64,000 nucleotides of DNA from Paracyclopina nana (Eukaryota > Arthropoda > Copepoda > Cyclopoida > Cyclopettidae): contig JAGUCH010000001.1 in the NCBI GenBank assembly GCA_019096065.1, forward strand, positions 4,340,001 through 4,404,000, given 5' to 3'. A model generated the notes under the pieces. The model was given only the letters and a program-made list of their open reading frames with translations, had not been told where the DNA came from and ran no database searches. Below, piece after piece: positions 56,552 through 64,000 of this stretch. Numbering within the stretch: position 1 is the first letter of the stretch; every line of letters starts with the position of its first letter. The position numbers were made by a program, and so were the translations under genes.

Positions 56552-58114
56552 ATGAAGCCTGAAATAAAATACACCCAGCTCTTCATCAATAACCAGTTCA
56601 TTGATGCTGTCAGCGGCAAAACCTTTCCTACCATCAATCCTGCCACTGAAGAGGTCATCTGTCAAATTTCCGAGGGTGACAAGGCTGATGTTGACAAGGC
56701 TGTGGCAGCGGCCAAGCAAGCCTTTGCTAATGGCTCTCCATGGAGGACAATGGATGCTTCCAACAGGGGCAACTTGATGAACAAGCTTGCAGACTTAATG
56801 GTCGAGAATGCTGATTACATTGCTCAATTGGACACGGTGGATAATGGCAAGCCCTACTCGTGTGCCAAGGAGGATGTTGAAGTGTCCATTGGGGTTTTGA
56901 GGTACTATGCTGGATGGGCTGACAAGATCCATGGTGACACCATTCCAGTGGATGGCAGCTACTTCACGTTCACCAGAAAAGAGCCCGTGGGCGTTGTTGG
57001 CCAGGTACCCTCAAATCCTGATGTGATGATTTATCATTTTCATGAAATGCTTTCAGATTATCCCCTGGAATTACCCTGTGGCCATGCTCTCTTGGAAGTG
57101 GGGCCCAGCTTTGGCCACCGGATGTACCATTGTGATGAAACCCGCGGAACAAACACCTCTCAGTGCCTTGTATATGGCTGCCCTGAGCAAAGAGGCTGGA
57201 TTTCCGGACGGAGTCATCAATATTGTGCCTGGCTATGGACCCACTGCTGGTGGTGCCCTTGTTGACCATCCGGATGTGAATAAAGTTGCCTTCACTGGAT
57301 CGACTGATGTGGGCAAGATCGTCATGAAGGCTTGCGCAGGAGATACCATCAAGAGAGTCTCCCTTGAGCTGGGTGGCAAATCTCCTTTGATCGTTTGTGA
57401 TGACTTCGACGTGGATGAGGCTGTGGGTATTGCTTATGGTGCAATTTTCAACAACCATGGACAAAATTGCTGTGCTGGATCCAGAACCTTTGTCCAAGCC
57501 GGAGTCTATGATAAGTTTGTTGCCAAGGCCAAGGCTAAGGCTGAAGCACGGAAAGTTGGAGATCCCTGGACCGACGTGGAACAAGGCCCTCAAGTAACAC
57601 ATAATTGCTATTTTTCTATGTACTGTTAATGTTTCTTTAAAAGGTGGACAAGGATCAGTTTGAAAAGATCCTGGGTCTCATCAACTCTGGAGTTGCTCAA
57701 GGTGCCAAGTTGGAATGTGGTGGGCAAAAGGCCATGCCTAAAGGCTACTTTATTCAGCCCACTGTTTTCAGTGATGTCAAGGATGACATGAGGATTGCCC
57801 GAGAAGAGATTTTCGGACCTGTGCAGTCCATCTTCAAGTTCAGCACCATGGAGGAGTTGATCGAGAGGGCCAATGCTACTACTTATGGCCTGGCTGCTGG
57901 CATCTTGACCAATGACATCAACAAGGCCATGATGTTTGCCCAGACAGTGAAGGCTGGATCCGTTTGGGTCAATTGCTATGATGCTGTCGCTTCTCAAACT
58001 CCATTTGGAGGCTTTAAAAATTCCGGAATTGGAAGAGAGCTCGGACCCGAGGGCCTTCATGAGTATCTCGAGTGCAAAACTGTGACCATTGCTGTCCCCC
58101 AAAAGAATTCATAA
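56552..58114 (+). CDS. ALDH1: Cytosolic aldehyde dehydrogenase, ALDH1 type, 3 exons
   Basis: Exons 56552-57004, 57057-57593 and 57644-58114 give 486 aa, the usual ALDH1/2 core length (about 500). Reaction: NAD(P)+-dependent oxidation of aldehydes (retinal, acetaldehyde or lipid aldehydes) to acids. Catalytic and cofactor motifs are all present: oxyanion Asn in [42 protein letters not shown], the general-base Glu in LELGGKSP, the nucleophile Cys in [15 protein letters not shown], and the C-terminal [13 protein letters not shown]. There is no mitochondrial presequence: [16 protein letters not shown] starts directly at the core, which argues for a cytosolic enzyme. Introns are 52 and 50 nt. ALDH1A versus another ALDH1/2 subclass was not resolved. 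Confidence 0.96.
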
Positions 58115-59802
58115 AGCGCAATTCTGTGGATTTCATCTAAAATAACTTTTTCCTCTTTGTTTTTGCCCTCATAAATTATTGCATTTGTCGCTTTTGTTGA
58201 CAGGGCAAAGATGATGATCTTTGAGAGAGACTCTTCAAATGATGCTTCTGGAGCGAGATGCTAGCCACAAGTAGTTTGCTAAGGCCAGATGAGTGGCGGA
58301 CTAACTGAGTAAACAGAGCTCGAAACATTCCAGGCAGAGTAATTTTCGTCCACACTGTAGTAAATATCTCTTAATGTTCAAGCCCATAAGGTACTTAATT
58401 GACAATTGGAATCTTTTAATGGGTAATTTAGGAGAATTTTGATATCATCTTTAAAAAAGCTATTGCAGCTAAGACCTTAATAGTCATCAAGGCTATTTTA
58501 GTAGCTGAGCACATTAAATAGAGTAGCATAGCAATGCGCCTGCAAAATGCACGCTGCCAGCATATTTTGTTTGGTAGGTATGCTTAAAGATATGTCAATG
58601 CATTATGAACAACTGCTTCGATTTTTCTTTGTCTGCAGCGAATGAAAATTAATTCTCGCGACAAGGGACGGAGCTTTTCGTGTACTAGCAGAAAGCTCGA
58701 AAACAATTTGCAAACGCCGGGTCTAGATGGCTCATTACCGAGGCAATTTGCTTTGTTTCAAAACTGCCCATCTAAGAATGCGCTGAAAATGCCATTGTCA
58801 TTTTCAATGCGCGTAATGCATTTCAGCCAAGTAAAAATGCTTGGGTATGCGCGAAAAGTTTATGAAAGAGCATGCAGTACGAAATAGTGAATCCAGCTTT
58901 TCCAGGGCACGAAAAATGCTTGAAAAGCAAATGCTATTTTTTAAAAGCTGACGGCATCAAAGCGTTGAGCATTAATGGCGTCAAAAGCAATAAGAGTTTG
59001 TGCATCGAGTCAGGAAAATCGTGTTTTGCCGAGATTGTCCTCAAATCAGGCGAGCGAAGCTTAAAGGGACGCTCTATAGTAAAAACGTGGGGAAGTAGGG
59101 GGCCTATATAGTGCAATATTGTGAGGCTTTGGTACAAAGCGCGAGCCTTGGATGTTGGAGGTGATCCGCCAACGCTCTATACATAGTAGCAGTGGCGGCA
59201 TAGTAGTATATACGCCAGTATATGCAGTAATGCTGGCAAGCTTGCTCGTCGCAGTCGAAGCTCTCCGCGCTATTGGAGCCGGTCCGGGTCTGTCCGGACG
59301 GATCGTTGTTGTCTCTCCTCTGGAAAGCCAAGGGAGTGACGTCACTTTTGTGCTGACGCCCAACCTGATCTAGTCCAACTCTCTTGGTCAAATAAAAAGC
59401 ACAACTTTGGCAGAGAAGAAAGCGACCCACAGACGACGCAGAAATTCACGCACACACACAAGCTCATTATTAGCGGCTAGCACGCTAGACTCTCCAGGCG
59501 CACACAATCATCAGGTAGGGCCCAGAGGCCTTTGTCATTCAGCTATTCTCCCCCCTTTCAGCCCACACCCATTCGGATCAAAACCCCGCTGCAGTTTTTG
59601 GCCCTTAGCCAACGAGCGACACTCGTCAGTCGTCGCTCCTCTTATCACTCTAATTTTGCTTCCGTTCGAATAAATAAGGGCTTTTTTGCGCGGCACGGTG
59701 GCAATTGGACTTTGTCCGACAGGAAAGCCCCGGAAATAACCGGTCGCCACTTCAAACGACATTTTAAAGCACTGTGTCCGAATTGTTGTTGCAGATCGCA
59801 AA
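58115..59802. other. Intergenic region ALDH / LHFPL
   Basis: No supported exon. It holds the ALDH 3' end and the LHFPL promoter, including a CRE-like site listed separately. Short open frames at 58642-59111 and 59152-59673 show no recognisable family. Confidence 0.5.
59337..59344. promoter_or_regulatory. CRE-like palindrome upstream of LHFPL gene
   Basis: A perfect TGACGTCA lies 459 bp before the LHFPL start codon, about 45 bp upstream of an AATAAAAA TATA-like stretch (about 59390). Position is suggestive of a promoter, but function is not shown. Confidence 0.35.
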
Positions 59803-61327
59803 ATGTGCACCATTATTTGCACGGTTCGCACCGTCCTCTGGTATGTCATGTCCATCGCTGGCACTCTCCTCATTTTGGTGGCCCTGTTCACCAACAAATG
59901 GCTCGAGGGACACGTATCGGCCACCAATTTCCAATCAGGAGGTAAGCTAATGAAAAGCAATCTGGCAAAGAAGACAAGCTATAGCGCTATTTTAATGGAT
60001 GTCAAGCTGCAAAGACTTGCAAAAGCGAAAGCTGAAACGCAATTAGTTCGGTAACCCGAGTAACAATGGGGCTAAAAAGCACTTTTTCGAGGGAAACCAG
60101 CTCCTCAATTTCACTACTCGGCAGACTTGCTTTTGCACCTCTCCAATGACAGCTACTCGATTTTCAAGGGCTTGACAAAAAATGGCATGTTTGCAAAATG
60201 CAGCTATCAGTCCTTAATCAGCGCGTTTTATGACGCGTCGATAAAAGCGCGTCCTTAGGAATTAATGTCTTTTTTCAGAGGGCCTTCTGGATACTCTGAG
60301 TGGGATTGGCACCTCCGTCCTCGATGGCGAGGTGAAAGACGCCTTTGATCGCAACGTCGGCCTGTTCATCAACTGCAAAGTAACTTTACTTAAGATGGTG
60401 CTCTATAAAGGAATATGCCTTAAATTGCTGTTTTCAGGAGATCACACGCAATCACTTTTTCGAAGGCGAATGCATTCCCGACTGGGCCAGCATCGAGTCT
60501 TTGTACACCGACCTCGACGACACGAAATATCCCCATGCTTGGCGAGGCGCTGTCGTGTGCTTCATCTTCGGATTGGCCTTGATGGTGATCACTGATATGT
60601 TTGCTCTGCTGACAGTCTGCTGCCGAAGATGTATTTGCTGCTCGGTTTTCACCATTTGTGGATCAATCCAGTCTTTCGCTGGCATTCTTTTCACACTGGG
60701 ATTGATTGCCTATCCTGCTGGCTGGGGATCTCAGATTGTCAAAGACAACTACTGCGGCGGCAGCTCTGATGCCTTTATCCTGGGAAAAGCCTGTGGCATC
60801 GGCATGGCATTCTGGCTGGCTGTGGCTGGCACCGTGTGCACCGTGTTGGCCTCATCTCTGGCTATTTGGGCTTACCAGTCGACCAGATCGAGCAAGTAAG
60901 TTGACCTTCAAATTGTCCTGTTGCCAAGAGCTAGGAAAAATGCTTGCTGTAGTGCTAGAGCGTAGTGTAATCAGGGCAATATTAAGTTGTGTTTACCACT
61001 TGAAATGCGCGGATGATTTGTTTGTTGCTCGCAGTCCAAAATACTGACATTTTAAAAAGAATTTAGGTTAGAGTCGCGATGGGAATACGCAGTACAATGA
61101 GTGTCTGCTCTGAATCAATAAACGGCAGAGATGAAGCATTCAACTCGTGTGAATGCATTAGATTATTCCCCTTCTTCTTTTTGTGTGCTTTGCCAAGAAA
61201 TTTGATAGTTCTGGCATTTTACGAAGAACCCAGCTTTTTTCGTAGAAATCATAATAATAATCTCTTTTTCCATTTCAGGTGCGAAGAGGCTCAGGACCAA
61301 GGAGAGCACTGCATATGTCTCGTGTAA
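59803..61327 (+). CDS. LHFPL: LHFPL-type tetraspan membrane protein, 4 exons
   Basis: Exons 59803-59941, 60279-60379, 60438-60895 and 61279-61327 give 248 aa. Seen: TM1 VLWYVMSIAGTLLILVALFT followed by NKW, an extracellular loop with two Cys (INCK, GECIPDW), TM2 GAVVCFIFGLALMVITDMFA, TM3 with GSIQSFAGILFTLGLIAYPA, the diagnostic YPAGWGS, a Cys/Gly loop, and TM4 with GKACGIGMAFWLAVAGT. The YPxGW turn and LGKC.IG.AF pattern define the LHFPL family (claudin-superfamily tetraspans that act as channel or receptor partners). The last 16 residues come from a tiny exon and end in a Cys-containing tail (HCICLV). LHFPL is favoured over a true claudin. The start Met precedes TM1 directly. Confidence 0.86.
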
Positions 61328-62331
61328 TTCTCAAACTTTACTCTGCAACTCTCTCAACGTCATCTTGATTGCTATATTTTACGGAATACGCAAAAGGAGC
61401 TTACAAGTCATCATATACTTCATTAAGAGTCTCAATTACCAAAACCCACTCTCCTTGAGATTACTTCCACCATCAATACATAGCTTCGCAATCTCGTTCA
61501 AACGCGCGCGCGTCTTTTTGGTAAAAAAAAGATTGAAAAAAGCTCCCCCTCCGAATTTCTATGCCACAAAAACAATTTTTAAGAGGGAAGCATAAAATGT
61601 TCATGTGTCACTTGCTGACGAAACGCACAGAAAATAATAACTTTGCGGATATTATTTACTATATGTTTATTAGCGCTTTCCCTTTTTAAAACCGTCACTG
61701 CTATAAATAGCCCCGATTATTTACCGCCAATTTTTATGGATACCACACACAACTGAAGATGCGAATTACCACGAACAATATGCAACTACTAGTGTAAATG
61801 TCGAATGAATGATGTACCTGCTGGCGAAACTGAACCGAAATTGAAGATATTTTTGAGCCGTGGCATTAAACTACTGACTGACCAACCGAGATGCATGGTG
61901 CTTTCTTTGTTGCTGCTCCAGCTAGCCAACGCTTAAAGATCACTCGGACAGAATGTGCAATTTTTCGTTGGAATGTGCCATCATATCTGCTATATTTTGG
62001 TTGATTGAAAATGCTGCTGCACAACTACTTGTATCGATGTATCAACACTTTGTACTACTACTATTTTTGAGTGAACATGAGGTCCGGATTATGGTCTCCT
62101 CATCTATAACACCTCATCATCATTTGCGAACAAATTGTATGCGTGAGCTAATAAAAACGGCTTTTTCACGATCTATCGTGTTGTAACTGTTTTCTCAGCA
62201 GCTCTGCAAATGCCAAATCGTTTTCACCTTAGGAGTAGCATCAAAAGGCTCAAAATAGTTGAAGTAATCCTTGTTTAATTCCTAGAATGAATACTCTTAT
62301 TTTGATGCGTAGCAAATTGGATGGCAACAGC
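61328..62331. other. Convergent 3' intergenic region (LHFPL / WAP gene)
   Basis: No supported exon. It holds the 3' UTRs of two convergent genes. The open frame 61953-62186 shows no recognisable similarity. Confidence 0.5.
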
Positions 62332-63727
62332 CTATTCGATATTGAGTCCTGGGCAAATTTCCAGCCTGATGGTGTCGTAGACACACTTCAAGATTGCATC
62401 CGCATCCTGGCACAGACTGCGACTTTGCGGCTCTGATCCGGATTTGGCACGGTAGCACACGTGGCCACCACACTCATTAGCGCAACAAACTTCGTCCTCA
62501 GCACAGTCGGAATTAGTGAAACAATTCTCAGAGCACGTACTTGGAATCTCCATTGATTCCACGCTGAACTTGGATAGCCAACCCGGAGTCCTCCTCGCAT
62601 CCGGACACTCTGAATAGGAATATCAGTTGAATTTGTAGTAAGCTGTCAAGCATTCAGACTAAACTCACTTGAAGAACTGCCGCTGGATTTCATGGGGTCT
62701 GCACAGCTTGTCACTGTGTCAGATAATTGGAGAGCCAATTCGTCGTCTGACAATCCGGAGAAATACTCTTGGAAAATTTCCACATCAGGAAATCCGTTGC
62801 TGTCAAGAGCATCAATTGCGGACATGTACTCATATCCGAAACACGAGGACTGCAGTAAAATTGTAATGATGATATTTAATGGCTCAATGCTATTTATGCT
62901 CACCAAGTGGTCTTTGCTCTGCTTGGCACCATTTTTCCCCTTATTCCATCGTTTGGATTCCAAACTATTGGATTTGCTCTTGTAAAATCTGACTGGCTTT
63001 TTACTTTTAGCGTGTGGCTTTTTCTTCATCTTCAACATAGCTTCGACAGCTCCAACATTCATGCCAACAGCCTCTGAGGTTTTGGCATCATTTTGGCTTG
63101 GCTGCTCCTCTTCCAGGTCGTCAGCATTGAGACGACTTCTGCTCCGTTTCATCCGGATTCTGAATTGAGTGACATCATCTATCATCTGAGTGATGAGGCC
63201 AAGTTTGGTCAAAAAGTTTTCAGCACTATCCTCCTTGACGGACATACAAATTTTTGCTTTCTGTGAGAAGAAAAAGAAAAAAACCCTTATCTCTTGACAC
63301 GCATCTGAGAAAAAGCACTTTTTTGCTATATAGCTCCCGAATCTCAATTAGAAGTGTGAAATAACAGACGTGCCTCATTTTTGGATTCAACTGACGCCAA
63401 CTTCTCCTGCTCATCGAAAAAATACGTCTCAAGCGGACTTTGGGTGGCCTTCGCCACCGATGATTTGGCCCATTGCTCTGGCTTTTTGGGATACTTTGTT
63501 GAGAATATTGGCTTCTTGCTTTTCACTCCATTCTTTTCCATTAGTATCTTGCTGCTGCTGCTGACTCCTTCTTCCCCACCACCAGGTCTGGCCTAGAAGT
63601 AGAGAATCGTGGATTTCGGCCTTTACCACATTTACCTAATGATGGTAAAGAATAAGTGAGTTACCATGGCAAGGCCACCAAGGCCCAAGAGCAGGAGTAA
63701 TACTTTTCTTGTGGTCTTCTTCTTCAT
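62332..63727 (-). CDS. Secreted Lys-rich protein with C-terminal WAP domain, 5 exons
   Basis: Exons 63665-63727, 63374-63592, 62904-63260, 62669-62849 and 62332-62609 give 365 aa. Exon 1 encodes a signal peptide (MKKKTTRKVLLLLLGLGGLA). The middle is Lys/Ser-rich and basic with no domain I recognise (KMKKKPHAKSKKPVRFYKSK). The end holds a four-disulfide-core pattern of eight Cys: CP, then C-SENC-FTNSDC-AEDEVCC-ANEC-GGHVC. WAP domains are usually protease inhibitors or antimicrobial proteins. Here an acidic segment and about 40 further residues with three Cys follow. The exon 2-3 intron needs a GC donor (GAG|GCACGT), the least certain join. All other sites are GT-AG and the phases agree. Confidence 0.75.
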
Positions 63728-64000
63728 CTCGTGTTTATTTCTGCAGTGGTGCTACAGCGGAACTGAAGGAGGAGAAATCACCTGGCTTCTTTTTACGGTA
63801 CTCTCTCGTAAAGCTTGCTGGCCCGGATCATCTTGGGCTGCTGCTACTCCTGGTTGGGGCAGGATTTCTGCCACCTCCAAAGGGCAACGGCCAGCTCACC
63901 ACAGTGGTGGAACCTACGAGAAACTGCACAATATCCTACAAAGGACATTTCGCGATAGGTGTGTGCATTCCATCTAAATCGCAAGATGAGCACGACTATT
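63728..64000. other. 5' flank of the WAP-domain gene
   Basis: No supported exon; it should contain the 5' UTR and promoter of the minus-strand gene. A plus-strand open frame across 63666-63977 is antisense to its first exon and is not supported. Confidence 0.45.

Noticed and set aside
1-64000. Prokaryotic content, CRISPR arrays or rRNA genes
   Set aside because: All genes are spliced metazoan families; no regular direct repeats with spacers and no rRNA-like conserved blocks were seen.

Overview
This is a window of animal nuclear DNA, most likely from an arthropod-like invertebrate. The genes are split by short GT-AG introns (mostly 60-200 nt), and the families are metazoan: CHIP, a PGC-1/Spargel coactivator, MFSD6, an SLC18 amine/choline transporter, bestrophins, listerin, a peptide-type GPCR, ALDH1, LHFPL and a WAP-domain secreted protein. 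The bestrophins read most like insect/crustacean ones by eye. The species cannot be fixed from the sequence alone. Nothing prokaryotic was seen (no operons, CRISPR or rRNA). All gene models were built by hand: splice sites and codon phases were followed exon by exon, and every model totals a whole number of codons.

Layout, left half. STUB1/CHIP (+, 371-1451) runs toward an 11-exon PGC-1/Spargel gene (-, 9120-1833). The 2.7-kb intron 8 of that gene holds a complete MFSD6-like transporter on the opposite strand (2890-4856). After 2.4 kb of non-coding DNA come an SLC18-type vesicular transporter (11577-13430) and two tandem bestrophins (14541-16871 and 17080-18746) with the same intron positions. 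A small unrecognised two-exon gene follows (-, 19818-19025). Then comes a 21-exon listerin/LTN1 E3 ligase (-, 34559-22859), whose introns carry degenerate repeats and a tRNA-like SINE head.

Middle. 34.6-50 kb is transposon-rich. A 1374-bp foldback/hAT-like non-autonomous element has an 8-bp target duplication. A TA-flanked MITE sits inside it, and a second MITE sits inside that one. Next is a complete LTR retroelement of Ty3/gypsy order (39434-49821): 196-bp LTRs, 4-bp target duplication, gag with zinc knuckle, a textbook -1 frameshift signal, protease-RT-RNase H-integrase, an intact 825-codon env, and an extra basic ORF in the leader. Its pol frame is broken twice by one-base offsets.

Right half. 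A rhodopsin-class GPCR resembling arthropod FMRFamide-receptor-like proteins (51113-55462), a cytosolic ALDH1 (56552-58114), an LHFPL-type tetraspan protein (59803-61327) and a secreted lysine-rich protein with a C-terminal WAP domain (-, 63727-62332).

The host genes are independent single loci. CHIP and listerin both act in protein quality control, and SLC18, bestrophin and the GPCR would all fit neurons or epithelia, but nothing here shows co-regulation apart from the close bestrophin pair and the nested MFSD6/PGC-1 arrangement.
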